A stretch of DNA of 64,000 nucleotides from positions 1-64,000 of the forward strand of contig JAKSBX010000210.1 in NCBI GenBank assembly GCA_022360905.1, given 5' to 3'. The stretch comes from Chromatiales bacterium. Lineage in GTDB: Bacteria > Pseudomonadota > Gammaproteobacteria > Chromatiales > Chromatiaceae. Shown one piece after another: positions 55,938-63,761 of this stretch. Position 1 is the first letter of the stretch. Each line of letters begins with the position of its first letter. The translations under genes were made by a program, and so were the position numbers. Under the pieces are notes generated by a model. That model worked only from the letters and a program-made list of their open reading frames with translations, ran no database searches and was not told the DNA's origin.

Positions 55938-56202
55938 TCTCCCGTCGTGTCATGGCAGCCGCGACAACCGCCGCCAGCAGCACCAATACCAGGCTCACAT
56001 CGAGCAGCGCAGTCAGTTGCATCGAGACAGAGAGCAGTAACAGAATCGCCACCCCACCCGTACCAAGCAGCAGTATCGATAGCAACCGGTCTTCCAGGCT
56101 CGGCCCTTTCAATGCCCGGATCATTCCCAACGCCAGGCTCAGTAACAACAGAAGCAGGGCCGTCACCAACAGAGATTCCATCAGCGGGTTTTGCAGGCTC
56201 AT
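55924..56202 (-). CDS. mrpF: MrpF subunit
   Basis: The 92-residue protein has three membrane helices and the MrpF stretch RALKGPSLEDRLLSILLLG. It overlaps MrpE by four bases and MrpG by 14 bases. Confidence 0.85.
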   Translation of the reverse strand: MSLQNPLMESLLVTALLLLLLSLALGMIRALKGPSLEDRLLSILLLGTGGVAILLLLSVSMQLTALLDVSLVLVLLAAVVAAAMTRRESDDA

Positions 56203-56750
56203 AGGCTCTCTCCATAAACGGCGGACACCATCTGTTCCAGGCGCCTCAGTTCATCACTCAGATCGAGGTGACGATCCAGTGCATGGATGTACACAGACGC
56301 CCCATCCAGGTCTGCCGTCAGGGTTCCCGGCAACAGGCTGAGGCTGTTGACAAACAGCCGTCTTGCTGGCGGCTGAGTCAGGCGCATTCGGTAAGTCAGG
56401 AAACCCGGGGCAATACGCATCTTGGGACGCATCACACGGGAAGCCACATCGATGCCACCCAGTACCGATTCACGGATAAAGTAGGGCAGGAATTTGAGCA
56501 ATCCAGACAGATTGAGCCGTCCTTCTGCCGAACTACGCAGTTGCAGAGTGCTCCAAGCGGCCATAACCGCCACCGGCGCTCCGATCAGCCAGGATTGCCA
56601 CTCATGACCGGTGAGTAAAAACCAGATCAGAGCAAACAATCCCAGTGTGGATAACAGATGCAAGGTATTTACTGCAGAGAGATGCCTCGGCAGGAACGTG
56701 AAACTGAACGACCTGGAGGGTATACCTGAACCCTTGTCACCACTCGCCAT
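56199..56750 (-). CDS. mrpE: MrpE subunit
   Basis: The 183-residue protein has two N-terminal membrane helices and a conserved soluble C-terminal half (SLLPGTLTADLDGASVYIHA) that is the MrpE signature. The ATG at 56750 is chosen over a TTG at 56765. It is the first gene of the Mrp operon. Upstream about 280 bases hold no gene. Confidence 0.85.
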   Translation of the reverse strand: MASGDKGSGIPSRSFSFTFLPRHLSAVNTLHLLSTLGLFALIWFLLTGHEWQSWLIGAPVAVMAAWSTLQLRSSAEGRLNLSGLLKFLPYFIRESVLGGIDVASRVMRPKMRIAPGFLTYRMRLTQPPARRLFVNSLSLLPGTLTADLDGASVYIHALDRHLDLSDELRRLEQMVSAVYGESL

Positions 56751-57033
56751 GGAACCCGACCTCAAACATGTTCATCTCCTGAAGAATCGAATGCACTCAA
56801 CGATGAAAGTGCTCTGTGTATAGTTATGAGGCCTGATAAGAGAAAAGAAAAATCGAATTTATAAAAAAAAATAAATCGGTTTTTTCGAACTAATGGGTTT
56901 TCATTGGAGATTTTCGGGGGGAGGATGACGTTCAATGGTGATCAACCGATCAAGCAAAAGCGCAGAGAGGGAGAGAGCAGTTCACTGCTCCCTCCACAAT
57001 AACCAAGGGAAGAAAAAGCGGCCGGAAGTCGCT

Positions 57034-57330
57034 TCAGATCGATTGCTGATTCTGCTGCCGACGCATCAGGCTGCGAACGATTCGCGCAAGCGCACGATTC
57101 ACAGTCAGGGTGATATCAGCCTGACGCTCCTCCACCGACAGCCTGCCGGAGCGGGGATCTGTAACCACCACCCGGCAAAGATAGAGTGGTTCGTCTGCCC
57201 CTTCCTCGCTGCAGACAACACTCATCTCCAGCTTCTCGACCAGCTCATCCATACAACCCAGATGAAAGTTCAACAGCTCCTGCACCTGATCTCTCAACTG
57301 TGGATCATCACATTTAATCTGCTTAACCAT
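57034..57330 (-). CDS. HPF-like small ribosome-associated protein
   Basis: The 98-residue protein resembles the ribosome hibernation-promoting factor/sigma-54 modulation fold: an N-terminal amphipathic segment, CRVVVTDPRSGRLSVEER and the C-terminal helix TVNRALARIVRSLMRR. It is shorter than long HPF and lacks a clear basic patch at the N-terminus, so ribosome binding is inferred. It lies 14 bases downstream of the baeRF-like gene; the order supports one operon. Confidence 0.6.
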   Translation of the reverse strand: MVKQIKCDDPQLRDQVQELLNFHLGCMDELVEKLEMSVVCSEEGADEPLYLCRVVVTDPRSGRLSVEERQADITLTVNRALARIVRSLMRRQQNQQSI

Positions 57331-57335
57331 GATGC

Positions 57336-57350
57336 TGACAGGCCCTAAGC
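57336..57350 (-). repeat. Partial copy of the dispersed repeat
   Basis: Read on the minus strand, CTTAGGGCCTGT overlaps the stop codon of the baeRF-like gene and the spacer before the HPF-like gene. Only the left half of the repeat is present. Confidence 0.35.
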
Positions 57351-58541
57351 GACCATCTTGGTAACCGTTGGACAGATCGGTCTGGACATCACAGCCACCT
57401 CCCTGGCGTCACAGAGCAATCCACCAACCCCGCCTTGTCGAAACAGCTCCCGGGCATTGCTCACCAGGGTTCGTATACCTTGTTGGCATGCCAACCGGCT
57501 CAACTCAATCCCGGGATCCCAATAGTGAAGCTGTGTAAAGGCAGATGATTGTCCTGCCTCTTTACCGAAACTCTGCAAAGCAACGGTATGGGTCGAGGGG
57601 AGCAGTGCAGGTGTCGTATTGTTGGTTATGAGCAAAGTATCCAATACCTGAGACTCGATTGCCGATAGTGTCGTACCGGGACCGGTCACACAACGACGCC
57701 TGATGGATGGAACCTGCAGACAGGATCTGGCAAAGGCATCCACAGCCGCACGACATCCTGCAGCCGAGTGATCGATAATCTGCCTCAGCGCCCTGCTCCG
57801 ATCGAGAAATGGAGAGAGTGTCACCGTCTGGGTTACGGCAGCTAAAAGATGACGGGGCAACCAGTGTCGCAGTCTCTGCAGCCGGTCACTGTCGCCTGCC
57901 AATACCAGCTTGAGTCGCCCTGCTGACTTCAAAACCTTCGAGATAGTCTGCCGGGCAAATCCACCAAACTGACGTTTGGCACGCAACGATCTGTCCCTCG
58001 ATAGCAGTCGCTTCTGCTCAGTGGCATGCCAGGCTACCCGCTTCTCTGCCACCCAGGCCAGGGTTTTGACTCGCCCACCCTCAACACGTAACAACTCAAC
58101 CCCATCGGATGACGCCCAAAGCAGAAAATGCTCGGCATAAGCATCCTTGAGACTTAACAGTGGCCGGATATCCGGCACCCGGTAGTAGGTCAGCTGATTT
58201 CTGAACGGCAGCATACTGGGTATCACGTTGACAAAGCCTCCCCCCATGAGGCTGCGGCTGAATATCGCTACTCCGCGGATCTCCTCTGTACAGAGCGTGT
58301 CGATGGTCTCAACCAGCCTTTCAAAGGCCTCATCGAAATCGAGCTTCTGTATCTCTCCGAGTCCCGCGCTTATGAACTCCGCTTCCGATGTCAGAAACGT
58401 TCGGCAGGACTCCATACCGGCCTCGAGATCGAGGTAACAACTGAGGAATGGGGCATCTGCCGCATCAATCGAAGACAATAGTTGAATACTTTTGTCGAGT
58501 GAATCAGGGGATAGCCTGGTAACAGTTTCTGAACAAGCCAT
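57345..58541 (-). CDS. baeRF-like (bacterial archaeo-eukaryotic release-factor-like) protein
   Basis: The 398-residue protein resembles the baeRF family: an N-terminal domain ending in a VLRF1-like segment (FLSCYLDLEAGMESCRTFL), a middle segment (GVAIFSRSLMGGGFVNV), a basic linker (RDRSLRAKRQFGGFARQTI) and a C-terminal eRF1/Pelota-type domain (IRTLVSNARELFRQGG). The GGQ loop of true release factors is not present; the nearest is FGGFARQ. In other bacteria baeRF genes are found next to HPF genes, as here. It may act in ribosome rescue or hibernation; this is inference. Confidence 0.6.
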   Translation of the reverse strand: MACSETVTRLSPDSLDKSIQLLSSIDAADAPFLSCYLDLEAGMESCRTFLTSEAEFISAGLGEIQKLDFDEAFERLVETIDTLCTEEIRGVAIFSRSLMGGGFVNVIPSMLPFRNQLTYYRVPDIRPLLSLKDAYAEHFLLWASSDGVELLRVEGGRVKTLAWVAEKRVAWHATEQKRLLSRDRSLRAKRQFGGFARQTISKVLKSAGRLKLVLAGDSDRLQRLRHWLPRHLLAAVTQTVTLSPFLDRSRALRQIIDHSAAGCRAAVDAFARSCLQVPSIRRRCVTGPGTTLSAIESQVLDTLLITNNTTPALLPSTHTVALQSFGKEAGQSSAFTQLHYWDPGIELSRLACQQGIRTLVSNARELFRQGGVGGLLCDAREVAVMSRPICPTVTKMVA

Positions 58542-58673
58542 GAATCTTCTCCATAATCTCTTTACACTATGAATTATTGTTCGAAATAATTATTGGGACA
58601 TTCGGAATCAGGCTCGTTTTGATTCACTTTTTTCGAGTGTTCAACTGTTGTTGTCAAACCACTGAATAGACCT

Positions 58674-60107
58674 ATGACCATCACCACTCCCGGCTGGCTC
58701 AATCTGTCATGGATCCTTCTGGATCTGGCCATTGTGGCGCTACTCATCCCCACGATCCTGCTGCAACGCAGGGAATCGGGCGCCACCCTGGCGTGGATTC
58801 TGGTGATTGTGTTTATTCCCTTTTTGGGACTTATCGCTTTCTGGCTGCTCGGTACCACCCGGCTACACCTGCGGCGCAGAAAACGCCACAAAATAGAATC
58901 TCACCTCGCGCCGGAAATAGAGCGACTGCAGGCCAACAGCAAAGGCCACCCGGAACCCGAGCAGGCACCACAATCACTGATACACCTGGCCCGTCAATTC
59001 GATGGTAAAGGACCACTTGCCGGTAACCGGATTGAGATTTTCAGATCCGGTCAAAGGCTGTTCGATAATCTGCAGCAGGCCATCGACAGTGCCACCCAAC
59101 ACATCCATCTCGAATACTATATTTGGCAGGCAGACAGCACCGGGAAAAGGATTCTCGACGCCCTCGTGCGGGCCGCTGACCGAGGAGTCGAGGTGCGACT
59201 GCTGATTGACGATGTAGGTTCACGCGCGGTCAAGCAACGATTTTTTCACCCCTTGCACCTGGCGGGGGGATCCATAAAACGCTTCTTACCGGTAAACCCT
59301 CTGAATCGTCAACTTGCTCTGAATAATAGAAATCATCGTAAACTGGTCATCATCGATGGTAACCAGGCCTTCATTGGCGGCATGAATATCGGTGATCAAT
59401 ATGCCGCCAAAGCTGAACCCTGGATTGACCTGCATGCCCGTGCAGAGGGGCCGGTAGTGCACTCGATTCAGGAGACCTTCTGCCAGGACTGGTTTCATGC
59501 CACTGCGGAGGATCTGGTGCGCCGTGACTATTTCCCGGAACCCACACACTACGGACCTGTTCATGCCCAGCTTCTATCCAGCGGCCCCGCGGATGAACGC
59601 TGGAAAAGCATTCACCTCTTTATCTTCACCGCAATCACCCTGGCACAGCAGAAAGTATATATCGAGACACCTTACTTCGTCCCGGATCAGCCCATATTGT
59701 TCGCATTACGAACCGCGGCCCTTCGGGGTATCGATGTAAGGTTACTGCTGCCCAGTCGATCGGACCATCCACTGGTACTCCATGCGGGACGGTCGTTTCA
59801 GGATCGTCTGCTGGAAGCCGGGGTAAGGATATTCGAACTGAATAACAGCATGACCCATGCAAAGACCATAACGATCGACGGTTACCTCTCAACCATCGGC
59901 TCGGCCAATCTGGACCAGCGCAGTTTCCGCCTGAATTTTGAATCCAACCTGTTTTTCCTCGACGAAACCATAACCCGACAAATGGAGCAGGAGTTCCTGG
60001 ACCTTTGCACGAATGCGGAAGAGATCAGCCTGCAATATCGAAAAGGCTTGCCCAGAACAAGAAAAATGGTTGAATCTGCCTGTAGGCTGCTCTCCCCCGT
60101 ACTCTGA
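58674..60107 (+). CDS. clsA: Cardiolipin synthase A-type phospholipase D enzyme
   Basis: The 477-residue protein has two N-terminal membrane helices (about 12-30 and 43-63) and two HKD catalytic motifs (HRKLVIIDGNQAFIGGMN near 222 and HAKTITIDGYLSTIGSAN near 396), as in ClsA. It condenses two phosphatidylglycerols to cardiolipin plus glycerol. Next to it lies the divergently transcribed baeRF-like gene; no operon is apparent. Confidence 0.93.
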   Translation: MTITTPGWLNLSWILLDLAIVALLIPTILLQRRESGATLAWILVIVFIPFLGLIAFWLLGTTRLHLRRRKRHKIESHLAPEIERLQANSKGHPEPEQAPQSLIHLARQFDGKGPLAGNRIEIFRSGQRLFDNLQQAIDSATQHIHLEYYIWQADSTGKRILDALVRAADRGVEVRLLIDDVGSRAVKQRFFHPLHLAGGSIKRFLPVNPLNRQLALNNRNHRKLVIIDGNQAFIGGMNIGDQYAAKAEPWIDLHARAEGPVVHSIQETFCQDWFHATAEDLVRRDYFPEPTHYGPVHAQLLSSGPADERWKSIHLFIFTAITLAQQKVYIETPYFVPDQPILFALRTAALRGIDVRLLLPSRSDHPLVLHAGRSFQDRLLEAGVRIFELNNSMTHAKTITIDGYLSTIGSANLDQRSFRLNFESNLFFLDETITRQMEQEFLDLCTNAEEISLQYRKGLPRTRKMVESACRLLSPVL

Positions 60108-60277
60108 CAATCTTCTCCTGGCAACCCGGCAGATTGTGTTTTGAGCTTCAGACAAAGAGTTGAAAAATACCAGATTTACGTATCATTAATCCGATTGTAT
60201 TGGACGATATCCTTGGTTGCTTGGGTGACATGCAACGGGCAAGGGGATGAAAGCAAGCCTCCACCCCCATAATGACT

Positions 60278-61045
60278 TCATTCTGCTACCGTCTCTTTGT
60301 AGGCGTGCCAACTCGCATGACCCAACAGGGGCATGATGATCAACAGACCGATAAATGCGGTAAACATGCCAAGGATTGTCAACAGCGCGATAATGAAGGC
60401 CCAGCGAAACATCACGCGTGGGTTTTTACCAACTGCACGCAGACTGGTCATCGCCGCGGTAATCACATCAACCTTACGATCGATCAGCATGGGTATGGAG
60501 ACCACACTCAGGCTGAATACCAGTGCCGCCAAAACAAAGCCCACCGTCATATAGAGTGCGATAAATACCGGATCGGTCAGTGCCTGCCAACTCAGCAGAT
60601 CGTTAAACGGACCGATTGCAGGCAGTGACAGCGCGACCAACAAACCCGTCACTCTGCCCCAGGCCACCATCACGATACCCAGCAACAGGCCGAACAAAAG
60701 TACCGGCCACCCATGGGTTTTCCAGCTGTATAACAGGGAGCTGAAGCCTGCGTGCTCACCCCCATGAAGACGTCTGCTGATCTCGTAGAAACCCAGCGCC
60801 AGGGCTGGCGCTACCAAGAGAAATCCTGTCACAAAGGTGATGGTCAGTAACGGAATGTTCCAACTGGCCGATACCAGGGCATAGCCGGCCACCACAAACA
60901 AAAGTCCGAGCGTCAGGCTCGGCGTGGTTGCCTGTCGAAAATCTTGCCAGCCGTTACGCAACCACTCATAGGGGGCAGTATCGTCCAACGTCCGGATCTC
61001 AGGTGCCCGATTATTGTTTACGGTCTCAGAATATGTCGTATCCAT
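60278..61045 (-). CDS. DUF2189-like membrane protein
   Basis: The 255-residue protein has six or so membrane helices and a conserved N-terminal PYEWLRNGWQDFRQATTPSL motif, matching DUF2189. Its function is not known. A strong GGAGGAGAAA precedes the ATG at 61045. Confidence 0.75.
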   Translation of the reverse strand: MDTTYSETVNNNRAPEIRTLDDTAPYEWLRNGWQDFRQATTPSLTLGLLFVVAGYALVSASWNIPLLTITFVTGFLLVAPALALGFYEISRRLHGGEHAGFSSLLYSWKTHGWPVLLFGLLLGIVMVAWGRVTGLLVALSLPAIGPFNDLLSWQALTDPVFIALYMTVGFVLAALVFSLSVVSIPMLIDRKVDVITAAMTSLRAVGKNPRVMFRWAFIIALLTILGMFTAFIGLLIIMPLLGHASWHAYKETVAE

Positions 61046-61469
61046 TTTCTCCTCCGATTCGCTGGGATAGCGATATCAATTAAATAATCTCAGTTACATC
61101 TATATTGACCCCTCCCGCGTTATTCCGGTTCTTCAAAACGATTCGTATTTCTTGGTAAAACGTTTCGATTATTCCGAGCATCACACCAATTAAACTGACT
61201 TTTAACATACTGGTGATAAGAGAGTATTTTTTAAATATCCAGCACAGAGAACTGGATTGGGTTGAACGTTACTGAATCTTTTTCCGGAGCTGCAGCGTTG
61301 ACCATCGAAGCTGACTGACAGCCCGCCCCAATGGAATAGAGACCAGGGTACTTATGGTAAAAGCTTTGAAGTCGTCCCGGTGAATACCGGGATCCAGAAA
61401 CACCTGCCTGTCCATACTCGCTTAGAGTCGTCCAGGCAGGTTTATTACAAGTGGTCCCAGGTTAAGTAT
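61046..61469. other. Intergenic region with hairpins, no gene
   Basis: Two hairpins are seen: CCCGGT/ACCGGG at 61376-61391 with a 4-base loop, and ACCTGCCTG (61402-61410) with CAGGCAGGT (61433-61441). They lie after the sulfur operon ending at 61470 on the minus strand and could terminate it. No reading frame is supported. Confidence 0.5.
61402..61441. terminator. Possible terminator of the sulfur operon
   Basis: ACCTGCCTG and CAGGCAGGT pair over nine bases, with a 22-base centre, within 70 bases of the minus-strand operon end at 61470. A second hairpin at 61376-61391 follows further downstream. No T-run is present. Confidence 0.35.
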
Positions 61470-61658
61470 TCAGGGTTTATAAGAGCCTTGTAACCTAGCC
61501 TCAAGCGGAATCTCTGCATAGTTCGGATCCATCGAGCCTGGGTGAGCTGCCCGCATTGTACCTCTGACAAGCAACAACAGGGCAAAAGCAATCAATCCCA
61601 CTTTCAGCAGCATCAGACTGCCGGTCAGTGCAAGAAAAAGCATCGTAGTCAATGTCAT
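61470..61658 (-). CDS. Small single-pass membrane protein, sulfur operon
   Basis: The 62-residue protein has one hydrophobic stretch (about 5-35) and a short polar tail (HPGSMDPNYAEIPLEARLQG). It follows the persulfide dioxygenase gene after 49 bases and has a strong AGGAGGG before its ATG. No family recognised; a role at the membrane with the rhodanese-DUF2892 protein is inferred from order. Confidence 0.6.
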   Translation of the reverse strand: MTLTTMLFLALTGSLMLLKVGLIAFALLLLVRGTMRAAHPGSMDPNYAEIPLEARLQGSYKP

Positions 61659-61707
61659 GGTATAGCCCTCCTATCGTATTTAACTCTTCTGAAACCTGTA
61701 TCAGCAT

Positions 61708-62400
61708 CTAGGCCACTGACTTCAGGCCACAGTTGCGATTCGCCGGAACGGCGATATCCATCATTCGCGGATTATCCAGCTGTAAACTGTTCATAAGCTC
61801 CACATAGGCCTGTTTATCAGGCACCTGTAGTCTTGGGTTGTGCTGTTTCTCTTCACGGATCGTACTTACCGTCATGCCGTGATAGTCATGCGCCGGATAG
61901 ACCAGTGTCTGATCTGGTAATGTCAGTAGTTTGTGAAACAGACTGTCATACTGGTCAGCAGGATCCCCATTCTGAAAATCGGTACGCCCGGTGCCACGAA
62001 TCAGTAGCGTGTCTCCCGTAAACACCCGGTCAGCCAACACAAAGCTGTAGGAATCATCTGTATGTCCTGGTGTATAGAGGATATCCAGATAGAGATTATC
62101 CACCTTGAGTTTTTCACCTTCCTTAAAATGGAGAGAGACACATTCGGCTTTGGACGTTTCACCCATGGCACTAATACACCCGGTGCTCTTACGCAGATCA
62201 CCAAGACCGGTAACATGGTCTGCATGAATATGGGTATCAACAGCCATCACCAGTTTCATATCCATTTCATTTACCAATTGTATGTACTGATCCACATTGG
62301 ACTTGACCGGATCGATCAGTAAAGCCTCTCCACCCACACGTTCTGCCAGTAAATAGGTATAGGTGGATGATTCATGGTCGTAGAGTTGACGGAAAATCAT
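61708..62400 (-). CDS. Persulfide dioxygenase, ETHE1-like metallo-beta-lactamase
   Basis: The 230-residue protein has the ETHE1-type metal motif THIHADH (residues 56-62), PGHTDDSY, the bridging Asp in TGDTLLIRGTGRTDF and PAHDY near 170. These are the iron-binding and signature residues of persulfide dioxygenases, which oxidise glutathione persulfide to sulfite. It is preceded by a rhodanese-DUF2892 gene, the usual partner in sulfide oxidation. A GAGGAG precedes the ATG. Confidence 0.85.
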   Translation of the reverse strand: MIFRQLYDHESSTYTYLLAERVGGEALLIDPVKSNVDQYIQLVNEMDMKLVMAVDTHIHADHVTGLGDLRKSTGCISAMGETSKAECVSLHFKEGEKLKVDNLYLDILYTPGHTDDSYSFVLADRVFTGDTLLIRGTGRTDFQNGDPADQYDSLFHKLLTLPDQTLVYPAHDYHGMTVSTIREEKQHNPRLQVPDKQAYVELMNSLQLDNPRMMDIAVPANRNCGLKSVA

Positions 62401-62430
62401 TTTGCAAACTCCTCATACTGTAAAATCATG

Positions 62431-63006
62431 TCAAACCAATGCCTTTTCACTACAACTGATATTTCGGTTCCAAGGAAGCATTGCTACCAGCTTGGCCAGC
62501 CCACACCAGCGAGTGATTCCGGCTACGATCAGTCCTGCACCAATCAAAGCACCTGCGAGAAAGAACAACTCATGCAGTGTAAAGCCGACAAACACTTTCA
62601 AAAGAAGTAGGCTTCCAATGGTAATCTGTACCTGGCGCTCCAGTGAAATTACCCGACCGCAACGTTGCATGGGTAGCCCTAGATTTTCCCAGCCTTCTGT
62701 GCCGCCTTCCACGAGCACGAGATTCCGATAACCAAGATTGAGCATTTTCTCTGCTGCCTGCTCTGCACGGAAGCCACTCTTACAGGTAATGTAGACAGGG
62801 GTGAGATCTCTTATTTGTGGAGCTCCCACTTGTTGGACGAGAGATTTGTCACTGATTTCATCCAGTGTCAGTAATTTAGCGCCGGGAATATGACCACTGC
62901 TGTACTCCACGGCAGTTCGCACATCAAGCAACTCGATCTTGGTACCCTGATTCCGTTTTGCATGCAGGTCAGATGGTGAAATCGTCGATATTCTTTTGGT
63001 TTCCAT
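62431..63006 (-). CDS. Rhodanese-DUF2892 membrane protein
   Basis: The 191-residue protein has an N-terminal rhodanese domain (residues about 5-115) with active-site Cys75 in CKSGFRAEQA and the DVRTAVEYSSGHIPGA loop, then a DUF2892 two-helix membrane domain (about 118-180). It should transfer a sulfane sulfur at the inner face of the cytoplasmic membrane. It is the first gene of a three-gene operon with persulfide dioxygenase and a small membrane protein. A GAGGTGG precedes the ATG. Confidence 0.85.
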   Translation of the reverse strand: METKRISTISPSDLHAKRNQGTKIELLDVRTAVEYSSGHIPGAKLLTLDEISDKSLVQQVGAPQIRDLTPVYITCKSGFRAEQAAEKMLNLGYRNLVLVEGGTEGWENLGLPMQRCGRVISLERQVQITIGSLLLLKVFVGFTLHELFFLAGALIGAGLIVAGITRWCGLAKLVAMLPWNRNISCSEKALV

Positions 63007-63064
63007 GAAATGCCACCTCTAAAACAGATATTTTTGTCTTGTTTAAATAATATGGGTGGCAATA

Positions 63065-63079
63065 CGAATTTAAAATTCG
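63065..63079. promoter_or_regulatory. Perfect dyad upstream of the rhodanese gene
   Basis: CGAATTT, one central base and AAATTCG form a perfect 15-bp palindrome, about 60 bases upstream of the ATG at 63006. Its position suits an operator of a sulfur-responsive repressor (for example ArsR-type BigR/SqrR), which is not encoded here. Confidence 0.5.
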
Positions 63080-63184
63080 CTTTCTTTATGCATTATGTTC
63101 GAAAAACCCGATTGATAGGAAAATAAATGGATATTTACCCAAAAGGGTAAACTTTTCGACACATACAAACTCATAGAAACGATG

Positions 63185-63219
63185 TAATGATGGTTGAAAA
63201 GATTTTTCAACCATCATTA
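63185..63219. other. Perfect 16-bp hairpin
   Basis: TAATGATGGTTGAAAA and TTTTCAACCATCATTA pair perfectly around a 3-base loop. It lies 160 bases after the minus-strand gene ending at 63380 and about 180 bases before the rhodanese start, so it may be a terminator or a structured leader. No T-run follows. Confidence 0.5.
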
Positions 63220-63379
63220 AACCCACACTCTGAGGGGAAACTTAGAAAGATAGGAGGAGAGCTACGCTATACGTAAGTAGATGCAGCCCTGTTGTTATAT
63301 TCCCAGCTATACGCAGGTTATACGCCATCCGCTGTTGTAGGGATAGATTGCACCCCGTCCTGACCCACCTCTGTGCGAG

Positions 63380-63670
63380 CTATATATCAAGACAATCTAA
63401 ATACTTAATTTCAGGAGGGCCATCAAGAAAAGAGATCAATTCATCCATAACACCATTGTTTGCAATCGTGTTTATGTATTCCTGATGCGCTTCTACAGAA
63501 ACCCATTCCTCATCAAAGATCATTTTTCTAGACTCTTTATCAAAGAGTATCGTCACATTTAAGCAACCCGTAAAACCTCTGACCCTTGGTAGATTCTTTT
63601 CTAGAAAAGGTAGAAGGCTATTAAAAACGCTTTCCTTCACCTTAGATTCAATAACTACTTTTTTCCTCAT
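63380..63670 (-). CDS. Antibiotic-biosynthesis-monooxygenase-like (ABM) protein
   Basis: The 96-residue protein has the length and ferredoxin-like pattern of the ABM family (LPFLEKNLPRVRGFTGCLNV, FDEEWVSVEAHQEYI). Such proteins oxidise quinols or small aromatics, or serve other roles. A strong GGAGATAAAG precedes the ATG. It stands between the partial AraC gene and the sulfur operon regulatory region. Confidence 0.65.
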   Translation of the reverse strand: MRKKVVIESKVKESVFNSLLPFLEKNLPRVRGFTGCLNVTILFDKESRKMIFDEEWVSVEAHQEYINTIANNGVMDELISFLDGPPEIKYLDCLDI

Positions 63671-63761
63671 CTTTATCTCCCATTACTTAAGTAGAGGAGA
63701 TACATTAAATTCCAAATCCATTGCCTACTACCGAAAAACGGTCAAAAATACGGTTTTCTGC

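Larger units (their letters stand above)
63007..63379. other. Regulatory region of the sulfur operon
   Basis: No gene is supported. It holds the dyad at 63065-63079, the perfect 16-bp hairpin at 63185-63219, and three copies of a short TATACG motif near 63268, 63308 and 63319. A 19-codon frame begins near 63280 but has no other support. Confidence 0.5.

Noticed and set aside
56935..57348. A 137-residue plus-strand frame opposite the HPF-like gene
   Set aside because: It is antisense to a small protein with better domain evidence and a coherent operon position.
63280..63340. Three TATACG motifs and a 19-codon frame upstream of the sulfur operon
   Set aside because: The motif is short and the frame has no support; I cannot separate it from chance.
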